DNA from: Ustilaginoidea virens
Lineage: Eukaryota; Ascomycota; Sordariomycetes; Hypocreales; Clavicipitaceae
Length of the DNA stretch: 64,000 bases
Assembly (NCBI RefSeq): GCF_000687475.1
Contig: NC_057321.1
Coordinates: 186,001-250,000 of the forward strand
Direction: 5' to 3'
Below, piece by piece: positions 12,132-22,716 of this stretch. The position numbers were made by a program, and so were the translations under genes. Each line of letters starts with the position of its first letter. The first letter of the stretch is position 1. Under the pieces are notes generated by a model that was not told the origin of the DNA, made no database searches, and worked only from the letters and a program-made list of their open reading frames with translations.

Positions 12132-12868
12132 TATTGCAAAATGGTGATTCAGAACACTATTGGAAATATACTGGATACCGATAGTGGCGTATAAGGCGTT
12201 GCAAAATAAAATAAAGAGCTAGTTAAAGATTTAAAGCGCACGAGAGGTTGACTAGAGCAAAGATATTAGGGAAATCTGATTCTAATTGTTGGTGACTATT
12301 CTAGCTAGAAAGAGGGAATTTTGGGCATATTTCTACCATCTTGAAAAAGCGGTTGAAAATAATGAAAAATCGCAAAAATAGCGAAAAACCCGACGAAAAG
12401 TCGTCCTGCCCAACCGTGCCCAGTCTGTGCCCAATATCCTACCCAATGCCTACCTAATGCCTACCCAACCAAGCCTAGTGGCTTGTAGCGGTGTGCCGGA
12501 TGCCCTATAACAGCCTGCCGTACGGGCCGGAAGCCCTATACCGGTCTGCCGTAAAGGCGCGGTGTAGCGGGTGACTGTATGTAGAAGGCCGAAAGTGCTG
12601 GTATTAGCAAGGTTTGCCCATTTGGTAATCCCGTAGAAATGCGCCGCCTGTTGTGGGCCCTGTGGCCCACTGTGACCGGCCGCTGTGGCCGGATGTGGGT
12701 CGCTGTACCGGTGCCGTGACCGGCGCTGTGGCCCACTGTAATCGGCGTTGTGGGGCGCTGTGCCCCACCATAGCGCCTGGTATAGCCACCGCGATATCTC
12801 AACGTAGAGACGTCGTACGGTAGCGAGACCAGTACCAAAATACAGCTTAAAAGGCGCTGATTTCAACA
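12132..12868 (-). repeat. CopD-1 5' LTR (737 bp)
   Basis: Same structure as the 3' LTR. The outermost TG of the plus text reads TA, a RIP-type change. The TSD GATTT follows at 12869-12873. Open frames inside it are shadows of the GC-rich hairpin block. Confidence 0.92.
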
Positions 12869-12873
12869 GATTT

Positions 12874-14631
12874 TATTAATCTTATTAGGGCTCTTGCTTG
12901 ACCTAGGCCTGCTATTAATAGGCTGGAAGCGCTGGTATCCAATAGGATTCTGCAGAAAGTGTGGTTACTATAGTATTCTTCTTCTAAAAAAGCAGAATTA
13001 CGGTCGGGTAAGGGCATTCGGAAGGGGTTAATCTGTAAGAAGGCGTATCGATATAATTCATCTTATAGGGCTTATAATATCTCAATCGGTAATACCTCTG
13101 TTTGCAGGGGGGCTTAGAAATACTGAGTGGCTGTAATTTATAGTGCGATAGCGTTTTCTGTATCCTACTGTGTAACGTTGGCTATTATAACTTCGATATC
13201 TTTAACGATATTATTAAAATCGGCATCCTTAAGGTCTTAGTCGGCAGTCCCTTTATATTCCTATAGGAAAATACAGAATTTCTTATTATTAGGGGCGGTA
13301 CGGTTAGAACGGTTCTTTAGCTATTATACCTTTAATTCTTATTGCTCTTTGGCAGTATAGTTAGATGATTAATACCCTGATTTGTTGCAAACGAAGCAAC
13401 GTTTTTAATGGGGCCTAGCTGGAAGGGCGCGATTCTATTGTTTAAAGCGGTATTAAGGGGGTCTGTATTATTGGGGGCGTTAATACCGGTTTTGCGATTG
13501 CGATTAACTATATCTACGGTCTGTGAATAACGCTATATTATCATTAATATTAATGTCTTTAACATTTTGATGTTACTAGGGCTATTATTAAAGGAAATGA
13601 TACTATTAAGTCGTATAGGTAGTCTTATAGATTGAAAGGGATCGCTATAAGTTAGCGGTGAGGCTTTCGAATGTAGCGGCATGACGATATATGGCTTGGC
13701 TATACTTAGGGGTATTCTTTATAGTATTAAGTACTTACCGATGAAGCTCTATATTAGCTATAAAGGGGGGAAAAAGACTATAATGTAGGCGCTAAAGTTC
13801 CTCTAGTAGGATGTTAAGGTATTCTAGCTTTGACTTATTAGGATGTTTCGCGATAGTTAATTAGAGCGTTATTCTATTCTAATAGTGCAAATTAAATTAC
13901 TCTATACTCTTATTTTCGAAATAGCTCTTAACTTTGCGGACTATATCGTCAAAAGTGAGGGTATCGCGGATGCATTCGATATTGTTAAAGTAATACGTCT
14001 TAGTATCGCCGATTAGTATAATTTGAAAAGCTCTAGCGAATATATAATTAGGTAGTCCTAGAAGGCGGCACTTGCTCTTGAAGGATACTACCTTTAGTAT
14101 AAGGAAGTCATCCATTTTGCCGCTATATTTATCCTTTATGCGGTAGCTGCATAAGAGGTTAGATATCTTTTTCGAAATATCGTTAAACCCGGCCTTTATA
14201 TAGGCTCTTTAGGTATAATCTTCTTAGTGGTATTCTAAAAGGTATTTTAGAATAGTTTATCGGTTATTGCTTTACAGTAGGAAGTTGGCGGGGGCTTCGT
14301 TTCTTCCCCTGTTAGCTAAGGATTTATTTTCTCCCCTATTAGGGGGAGCTTCGTTTCCTCCTATATTTGCAGGGGCTTTATTTCCTCCCGTTAAAACTAT
14401 CCGTTTATCGGCCTAAGTAGGCCAATAGTACCGGGAGGGGTCTAATGCTATGCCTATCTTTGGTATTATTAGGTGAAGCATTTAAGCCGGTGGTTAAGGC
14501 ATTTATGCCTATGGGTTATAGCTGCGATACTATGATTCGTGATATCTAGTATCCGGGGTAGCGTCGGGTCTCTCTATTAAGGGAAGCATATCATCGGGTC
14601 CTATAACCTGACTTTTTATTCTTATGGGTAT
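12874..14631 (-). pseudogene. CopA1-b protease and gag segment
   Basis: Continuation of CopA1-b after CopD-1. Minus-strand translation gives the end of the protease-like region (12874-13050), a zinc-knuckle remnant near 13400, and the gag core with FKSKCRLLGLPNY (about 14080-14040) and KVKSYFENKS (about 13930-13900), homologous to the intact gag core of CopB-1 at 28299-28985. One 72-codon stretch is open (13897-14115). Stops are of RIP type. It is cut by CopB-1 at GGTAT (14627-14631). Confidence 0.82.
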
Positions 14632-15060
14632 TGTTGAGCTGGCCCAGGTCCCAGTGCGTAGGGTGCGCGCGTGATACTACTGTATCGGTGACTATCACAG
14701 TATCACCTATCAGAGGTATTGATCGTCCCTGAAGTGAATATATTGTGAAGTGTCTATCTAAGAAAGAAGAAAGCAAGAAAAGACTGAGGGCGGCGATATG
14801 CCCTATATGCTATGTGTGCCGGGCACGCAATGACTACGTATGCCTGTATGCCATGGCCACATATGCCGCGTCACTATCAGGTGCACTGACTAAGTGACTG
14901 ACTAACTACGTATGCATATGTGCTATAGCCACATCCGCCGCGTCACTATCAGGTGCACTGACTAAGTGACTGACTGACTGACTAAGTGACTGACTGACTG
15001 AGTGACTGAGTGACTAAGTGACTAAGTGACTGAGTGACTTACTAACCGACGATTCCGACA
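14632..15060 (-). repeat. CopB-1 3' LTR (429 bp)
   Basis: On the plus text it starts TGTTGAGCTGG and ends GATTCCGACA. It contains two tandem copies of a unit of about 85 bp (roughly 14840-14995, each with the core CGTCACTATCAGGTGCACTG) and then a run of GACT/GAGT/AAGT tetranucleotides (14955-15045). Partner LTR is at 30855-31283. Confidence 0.92.
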
Positions 15061-15330
15061 CTGGCAGTCTCTCTTTTTATAATAACAAAACAACGGAATC
15101 GCTCGGTTGTAAGGCAGATACATAGAAATGCAAGTGTGGCTAGGTCTAAGAAGGTTATGCTTCCGACCGGTGTTATACCCCTATTGGGTTTGGCTAAGAT
15201 GTTAAATATCATCGCCATTATGCCAAAAGAAATAACAGGAATTGCGTAGCGTAATAGAATATAAGAAAACAAACTCACTTACCTGCCGTAAATAACGGCG
15301 CCAATGATACCAGATATTATCTAGCTACAT

Positions 15331-18300
15331 TTATCCACTTGCTGACCTTTTGAACCATCCTTCTACACGAATAGTAGCCTTATTGTGGTCGACAAAAGTC
15401 TCGAGGGCCTTATTTGGTGTTCCTTTAGTCATAGCATCGGCAAGGTTATCATTTCCGTTAATCCAACGGATCTCATAAATCTTTCGACGCTCATATGACT
15501 GTCTTAAGGCTATGATATCTATCATTAATCTCTTTTCTTTTGTAGTGCCTAGCTTAACAAGGCATTCGTATAGTGAAAAAGAATTTGTGCACACAACCGT
15601 AGGAATCCTTGGTAATCCTAGCTTTATGGTAATTATATTTAAAGTTGTGCCTATCGCATATGCGATATCGACTCCTTGTACCATACTATATAACTCAGAG
15701 GCAAGTGCACTGCGTGTTACGCGCTTGCTTTTAGTAGAGCTATATGTTATGATATTACCAGTTAGCGTAAAGGTATTTTCTTCCATTAGGTTATCTTTTT
15801 CGTTGCCAATAATAACAATATATCCTATCTGGGAGCTTAAATCTTTATTGTTGGCAAATGATCCATCCACAAATACAAAGATTTTAGCTGTAGTAAGGTC
15901 GAGGTTAATATATTGTAAGCCGCGGTCCTGATTATCTAGCTGCCATTTAAGGCGTTTATTTAATTTAGCGATATCATTAGAATCAGGCCGTTGTTGTTGT
16001 GCTGCAACGGATAGGTCATAAGATGCTTCGGGTTGGCAAACAGTTGCAATATAGGCGCCACGGGCACGTTGTTCGACATAGGTTTGTTGTGCCGTAGGCG
16101 TGTTTTTGTCAATAATGGCGATATTTTTACTCTGGCCTTTCTGGCATAGTGTTATGGTGCCATTATTGGCATCAATAGTTAGCTTACAACCGTTAAATAA
16201 TAGGGGCGTTGTAGGTGATAATTTCGTTCTAGGCTTCGCGTTAAATCCTGCCTTAGTGAGCTCTATATCTTCGCGGTCGAAAAAAGATATATTACTAAGG
16301 CCAAGTGTATCATCTGTTTGCATTCCTACTATACCAAAAGGTGTGGTATTATCTGTGGTATTATCTGCGGTATTATTTTCGTCATTATTATCAGATATTA
16401 ATAAACAGGGGTCGTATGTTGACGTGGTCATGCCTAATTTATCACGATGGTGCCGGAAGTAAGTTGCCCACCAATGCGTGCCTGCCTCAGCTATACCATA
16501 TAGTGGCTTTACCACTTCCATAATGGTATTATCTGGATATTAGTGAGCAATTTGCTTAGGTAACTTCGCAATAATGGACCGGTTCAGAGTGGTTGATGAC
16601 TGCACATAGGCCTGTGTGATATCTCTTATCCATAAGAATAAGCCGTGAGACCGGTATAATGATGGGGCTATAGATATTAATAAACGTTGACTTGCCCGTT
16701 GAATCGTGGGCGACTGGGTTAATATTAATTGCTTTTCATCATCACTGTGGCCTTGTATTACAAGCCGTGACTTTTCGTATGGCGTTGCGGTGCCCTTGCC
16801 TTTAATTTCCCTTACCATCCTAGAATTAAATAAGCGTTGGTTACCGTGCTTGCTATTATTATAGGTAGTAAATCGGAATACATCGCGGGCCTATAACACT
16901 TCTATTTCGGCTTGGTCAGATTGTTCAAATGGGTTTCCAGGCGTTGTAATTTTTCCTTATTGGCGTAATTCACTCGCGAGCTGTAAGTCGGCTTTTTCTT
17001 TTGCAGTCAAAAAGGCAGTATTAATTATACCATTAGAATTAACGGTATTAATAAAAGCCTCTTCTTGGTCCTCATTAATTATAACATTAAATAGGGCAGC
17101 TGCAGCGGGTATTCTGACTTCTAGCCTGCTAGAACGGGCCGGGGTATTTATTATATTGGGACGGGCCGGGGTATTTATTATATCGGGACGGGCCGGGGTA
17201 TTTATACTGTCGTGATGGGCCGGGGCCTCGGTCGGTACGATTTCTATACTATTAGGACGGGCCGGGGTATTTATACTGTCGTAACGGGCCGGGGTATTAA
17301 TACTGTCGTGACGGGCCAGGGTATTAATACTGTCGTGACGGGCCGGGGCCTCGGTTGGTACGATTTCTATAGGGTCCTTATCTAGGTCATAAATATAAGG
17401 CTTAACAACTGTTGATTGAAATTTAGTTGGCCCGTAAGGCATTTGCACAATACAAGTCTCATCGTTAAAGCTTATTAGCTTGTATGGGCCGTGCCAGCCA
17501 CCTTTCTCTCGCCATATCCGTACGTCTGACTGTAGTGGTAATTGGTGAATAGGCCAGGTATTAGGTCCGTTACGGGTAGCAAGGGCATCATTGACTTGCC
17601 GCTTTGCAAGGCATTTTCTAGCTGCATCAGTGGCTTTCCGTAATATCTCGGCACGTTATAATACTGATAGGCTTGGTGGTGAGTCATCTATAAGCCTAGG
17701 ATATGTTCCAAAGACTAATAACGTAGGTACCAAACCGTCTGGTCCAGCGGAATCATTAACGGCTTTAACAGCGAGCTATAATTTTTGTTCCTTTGTTATT
17801 ATATCGCCTATTTCGCTATTAATAATAGTATAGGCGCGTCGTAATGGAGCGTGGTATCTTTCCACTTTGCCAATACCATGGTGGGCCTCAACGGGAACTT
17901 CATCAATATTTATAGCTAATAACCGTGCATTATAACGGAATTCAGCGGATGCAAAATTCTTTCCAGCATCATACACTATCCAGTCAGGCGGTCCAAGATA
18001 GGTATCTATCCAGCATTCTTTAAGGGTATTCCAAATATCTCGGGCCTTCTATCTTTATGGGTCGAGAAATCTAGCTGCTTAGAAGCTGGTTGCGGTATCT
18101 ACTATATGTAATACGGGCCGGTTATCTATTTGCATAATATCGACTATAATTTCGTAATTAAATTGGTAGTCGTCCCTAAGTGTAAATTTAAATCGGGTAG
18201 GTGCCTTTGCATTTAGCTGGCATTGGTGGCACATTTGCGTGATGCGTTCGATTATATTGCAGTCTATATCATCGTGGCCAGCCCTATGCAGCACTTTTGC

Positions 18301-18517
18301 AAGCCTATTTATAGAAGGGTGCCCAAAACGTCGGTGTAATTGTCGGATTTCACTAGCGGAAAGATGGAAGGCTGTTGTTTCTATTGCATTTATAGGCCAC
18401 CAAGGATGTCCCCATTTTCTTATTATAGGGACTTTAATATGCCCCTGTATTAACACGTTTGCTAGATTGTCTAGCTTAACACCCATTCTATCCATATCTG
18501 TGATAGAATATAGGAAT
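15331..18517 (-). pseudogene. CopB-1 pol (integrase, RT, RNase H)
   Basis: Minus-strand pol. The integrase zinc-binding region LHRRFGHPS...MCHQCQ lies near 18370-18220. The core has DIMQID...HIVDTATSF (about 18150-18080), HDAGKNF (about 17970-17950) and GKVERYH (about 17870-17850), the D,D,E set. A linker with PARHDSIN-type repeats lies at 17345-17110. The RT has IRDITQAYVQ (about 16630-16600), KPLYGIAEAGTHWW (16510-16470) and a TDD box, GMQTDDTL (about 16325-16300). RNase H follows to 15331. A 396-codon frame (15331-16521) is open; in-frame stops break the rest. The N-terminal side continues at 26684 after CopA1-c. Confidence 0.92.
17107..17345 (-). repeat. Coding tandem repeats in the integrase-RT linker of CopB-1
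   Basis: Units of about 21-30 bp encode variants of INTPARxDS or TEAPARHDS, about nine in a row, between integrase and RT. CopB-2 has about five at 36865-36990. The same motif class is expanded to 31 units in CopA2-c. Copy number evidently changes by slippage while the frame is kept. Confidence 0.75.
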
Positions 18518-18860
18518 TATTGGTTTCACCAAGGGGTACCCAGTTGTACGTAAGGTTGCGCGCGTGGTATCAAGTACCGTAAGGTCACCGGTCAAAGGTA
18601 TGATTACTTCTTTGATTATAACTATAACTATCTAAAAGGAAAGAAAGGAAGCAAAAGAGGGTAATTACACGATGTGGCCTTTTTGTGCGTGCCGTAGTCA
18701 CGTGTATCGGCGCAGTCGGGCCGGGCTGCCCGCGTGCCCTACCGGGCTCAGGGGTAAAGGGGCAAAAGGGGCCAAAGTAGCCACATCGTGCGCATCGGGT
18801 GTGCGCGGCATATCCGTCGCAATATGCCCAATTAGGCACCTTGCGACAGCGATTCCGACA
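18518..18860 (-). repeat. CopA1-c 3' LTR (343 bp)
   Basis: On the plus text it starts TATTGGTTTCACC (TG altered to TA) and ends GATTCCGACA. A1 subtype, same length as its partner at 26336-26678. The purine tract with its hairpin follows at about 18861-18905. Confidence 0.9.
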
Positions 18861-19164
18861 CTAGCAGCTTCTCTTTTTATAGAAGCAAACATCGGAATCG
18901 CTAGGATGTAAGGCGCACACATAGAAAGAAAAGTGCGGCGCAGTCTCGGCAGGTTATACCGGCGATAACGTTATCGCGCCGCACAGCTGGCATCATACCG
19001 TACAGCCGGTATATTGAATATCGTAGCCAAAACAAAGGGGCAAAAAGGGGCAGCAGTAAACGCAGTAAAAGCAGCAAATAAAAGTAGCAAATGCATACAA
19101 CATTGAACATAGGAAAATCCACACACTTGCCACCTATAACATCACTAATACCTTCCAAACGCAG
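18861..19164 (-). other. CopA1-c 3' UTR
   Basis: Non-coding region between pol and the 3' LTR, homologous to 1360-1638. It contains the purine tract and the conserved GATTCCGA/TCGGAATC inverted repeat. No supported gene. Confidence 0.65.
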
Positions 19165-21991
19165 TCAGATATTGACTGGCCTCTTTACCCATCCTTCTAT
19201 ACGTATAACAGCCTAATTTCAGTCGATAAAGGTCTTAAGGGCTTTATTAGGCGTTCCCTTAGTTATTGCATTGGCGAGATTATTATTCCTATTAATCTAA
19301 TAGATCTTATAAATCTCCTAGCGCTCGTATGACTATCGTAGGGCTATAATATCTATTATGAGCCTCTTTTCCTTAGTAGTATCCAGCTTAACAAGGCATT
19401 CGTATAGCGAAAACGAATCCGTATATACAACCATAGGGATCTTCGGCAATCCCAGCCTACTAGTAATCATATTAAGGGTCGTGCCTATCGTATATACAAT
19501 ATCGACCCCTTGCACCATACTATACAGCTCTAAAGCGAGTGCGCTGCATATCACACGCTTACTCTTTGTAGAGCTATAAGTAATGATATTGCCGGTTAGC
19601 TAGAAGGCATTATCCATCGTATATTCCTTATTGCCTAGCATAATTATATAACCAATCTAAGAGCTTAAATCTTTATTATTGGCAAAGGATCCATCAACAA
19701 ATACAAAAATCTTAGCTATATTAAGGGCCAGATTAATATACTATAGGCCATGATCCTAGTTATCGAGCTGCCATTAAAGGCGCTTATTCAACCTTATAAT
19801 ATCATCAGGGTCAGGTTGCTAGTATTATGCTGCGATAGATAGGTCAAAAGACGCCTCAGGCTAGCAGACCGTAGCCACATAAACACCGCAAGCACGTTAT
19901 TTAATATAATTACGCTAGGCCATAGGCGCATTCTTATTAATGGTCGCGATCTTCTTACTTTAACCTTTCTGGCGCAATATCATACCGTTAGCATTGGCCG
20001 TCAGTATACACCCGTTGAATATCAGGGGCACAATTAGTAATAGCTTTGTCTTAGGCTTGGCGTTAAAGCCTGCCTTAGTAAGCTCTAATTCTTCCTATTA
20101 GAAGAAGGCATTATCACTTAGGCCAAGGGTATCATCAGTCTGCATACCTACGATACCAAAGCATATGCTAGTATCGCGAGCAGGGTTAGGAGTATTAGTA
20201 CAGTCAGTATCGTCATTACCGGCGGATATCAGCAAATAGGGGTCGTAGGTTAATATAGTCATGCCTAATTTCTCGCAATAGTGCCGGAAGTATATTGCCC
20301 ACCAGTGAGTGCCTGCCTTAGCTATTCCGTACAGTAGCTTAACCACTTCTATGATAGTGTTATCAGGATATTAGTGAGCTATCTGCTTAGGTAGCTTAGC
20401 AATAATCGACTGATTAAGGGTAGTTAATGACTGCATATAAGCCTATATAATATCCCGTATCTAAAGAAATAGGCTATAGGAGCATTGCAATAAAAGGGCT
20501 ATTAATATAAGTAACCATTAATTAGCCCATTAGATTATAGGGGACTAAGTCAATATCAATCGTTTTTCATCATTATTATGCCCTTAAATAACAAGCCTAG
20601 ACTTTTTGTATAGCGTGTCTGTACCTTTACCCTTGATTTCTCGTACTATATATAAGTTAAACAGGCGTTAGGCTCTATATTGACCGATATTAAAGGTAAT
20701 AAATCAGAACACATCATAGGCTTATAATGCTTCAATCTCTATGCAGTTAGACTGCTCGAAGGGTCTCTAAGGGTCATGATCTTCCCTTCCTGGCGTAATT
20801 AACTAGCAAGCTATAGGTCGGCTTGCTCTTTCGCGGTCAAGAAAGAGGCATTAATAATAGTATTAGAAGCGATAGCATTAATAAGAGCCTCTTCTTAGTC
20901 CTTATTGATTATAACGTTGGATATCACACGTACTAGCGGTAGTAATAGTAATACTAGCCTAACTTAATTAGGGCTAGTAGCTGGCGATAGGTATATTGCG
21001 GCTGCAAGTATCATCACGGCTAGAGGTGCGGCCGCAGCCGGTATCCTGACTTCCAGCCTGCCAAGGCAGGCCAGACCTTTAGCATAGACGATATCTTTAG
21101 GATCGTCAGCAGCAAGATTATTATCAAGGTCGTAGTTATAGGGTTTAACGACCATTAACCGGAACTTAACGGGGCCATAAGGCATTTGCACAATACAGGT
21201 CTCACCATTGAGGCTAAGTAGCCAGTACGGCCCATGCCATCCACCCTTTTCTCTCCATACCCATACATCAGACTATAGGGGTAGTCGGTAGATAGGCCAT
21301 ATATCTAGGCCATTCCGTTAGGCAAGGGCATCGCAAACCTGTCGTCTAGTGAGGCATTTCCTAGCTTTATTAGTAGCCTTTCGTAACATTAAGGCGCGTT
21401 ATAATACTAATAAGCTAGGGGGTAAGTCATCCGTAAGTCAGGGATACGCTCCAAAGACTAATAACGTAGGCACTAGACCGTTAGGTCCAGCAGAATTATT
21501 AATAGCCTTTACAGCAAGCTGTAATTTCTATTCCTTTATTATTAGATCGCCTACTTCTTTATTAACAATAGTATAGGCTCTGCGTAACGGGGCGTAGTAT
21601 CTCTCGACTTTACTAATGCTATAGTAGGCTTCAATAGGGATTTATCCACATTAATAGATAAAAGCCGGGCATTATAGCGGAATTCAGCAGAGGCGAAGTT
21701 GGGTCTAGCATCGTAAACAATCCAATCCAGCAGGCTAAGGTAAGTATCAATCCAGCATTCCTTAAGGGCATTCCAAACATCTCGGGCCTTCTATCTTTAT
21801 GGATCAAGGAACCTAGCTGCCTAGAAGCCTATTGCGGCATCCACAATATATAATACCGGCCGATTATCAAGGTAAAGGATATCTACAATTATCTTATAGT
21901 TAAATTAATGGTCATCCTTAAGTATAAATTTAAATTGGCTAGGTGCCTTTGCATTCATTTAGCATTAATGGCATATATAGGTAATGCTTTC

Positions 21992-22716
21992 TGTTGAAAT
22001 CAGCGCCTTTTTAGCTGTATTTTGGTACTGGTCTCACCACCATACGACGTTTCTGCGTTGAGATATCGCGGTGGCTATACCAGGCGCTATGGTGGGGCAC
22101 AGCGCCCCACAACGCCGATTACAGTGGGCCACAGCGCCGGTCACGGCACCGGCACAGCGCCCCACAGCCGGCCACAGCGGCCGGTCACAGCGGGCCACAG
22201 GGCCCACAACAGGCGGCGCATTTCTACGGGATTACCAAATGGGCAAACCTTGCTAATACCAGCACTTTCGGCCTTCTACATACAGTCACCCGCTACACCG
22301 GTCATTTACGGCAGACCGATATAGGGCTTCCGGCCCGTACGGCAGGCTGTTATAGGGCATCCGGCACACCGCTATAAGCCACTGGGCTTGGTTGGGTATG
22401 CACTGGGTAGGATATTGGGCACAGACTGGGCACGGTTGGGCAGACCGACTTTTCGTCGGGTTTTTCGCTATTTTTGCGGTTTTTCATTATTTTCAACCAC
22501 TTTTTCAAGATGGTAGAAATATGCCCAAAATTCCCTCTTTCTAGCTAGAATAGTCACCAACAATTAGAATCAGATTTCCCTGACATCTTTGCTCTGGTCA
22601 ACCTCTTGTGCGCTTTAAATCTTTAACCAGCTCTTGTTTTATTCTGCAACGCCTTGTACGCCACTGTCGGTATCCAGTACATTTCCAATAGTGTTTTGAA
22701 TCACCATTTTGCAACA
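21992..22716 (+). repeat. CopD solo LTR (725 bp)
   Basis: A single CopD LTR in plus orientation, TGTTGAAATCAGCGCC to TTTTGCAACA, flanked by the TSD CTTTC (21987-21991 and 22717-22721). No internal region is present, so the element was lost by LTR-LTR recombination. It lies in the integrase region of CopA1-c and is the innermost layer of the nest. It is less mutated than its host. Confidence 0.93.
22092..22205 (+). other. Cluster of GC-rich hairpins in the CopD LTR
   Basis: Successive short palindromes with ACA-type loops: GTGGGGC-ACA-GCGCCCCAC (22092-22110), CCGGCC-ACAG-CGGCCGG (22168-22184) and GGGCC-ACAG-GGCCC (22192-22205), plus weaker ones between. Present in all four CopD LTRs in the window. 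Confidence 0.7.

Larger units (their letters stand above)
5309..12868 (-). mobile_element. CopD-1: full-length Ty1/copia retrotransposon
   Basis: A complete structure on the minus strand, 7560 bp, with two 737-bp LTRs and the TSD GATTT at 5304-5308 and 12869-12873. It carries a primer-binding site next to the 5' LTR, gag, protease, integrase, RT, RNase H and a polypurine tract. It belongs to a different copia lineage from CopA and CopB, with another gag, LTR and primer. It is RIP-mutated throughout. The second copy, CopD-2, starts at 58847 in the opposite orientation. Confidence 0.93.

Noticed and set aside
15512..15931. Antisense frames over RNase H (also 35215-35631, 945-1166, 2295-2516, 19358-19579)
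   Set aside because: Shadows of the conserved RNase H coding strand; they recur because the pol copies recur.
22022..22324. 100-codon frame MVLVSPPYDVSALRYRGG..., also at 5713-6015, 12536-12838 and 58877-59230
   Set aside because: Entirely inside the CopD LTR hairpin block. Repetition across the window reflects LTR copies, not a gene family.
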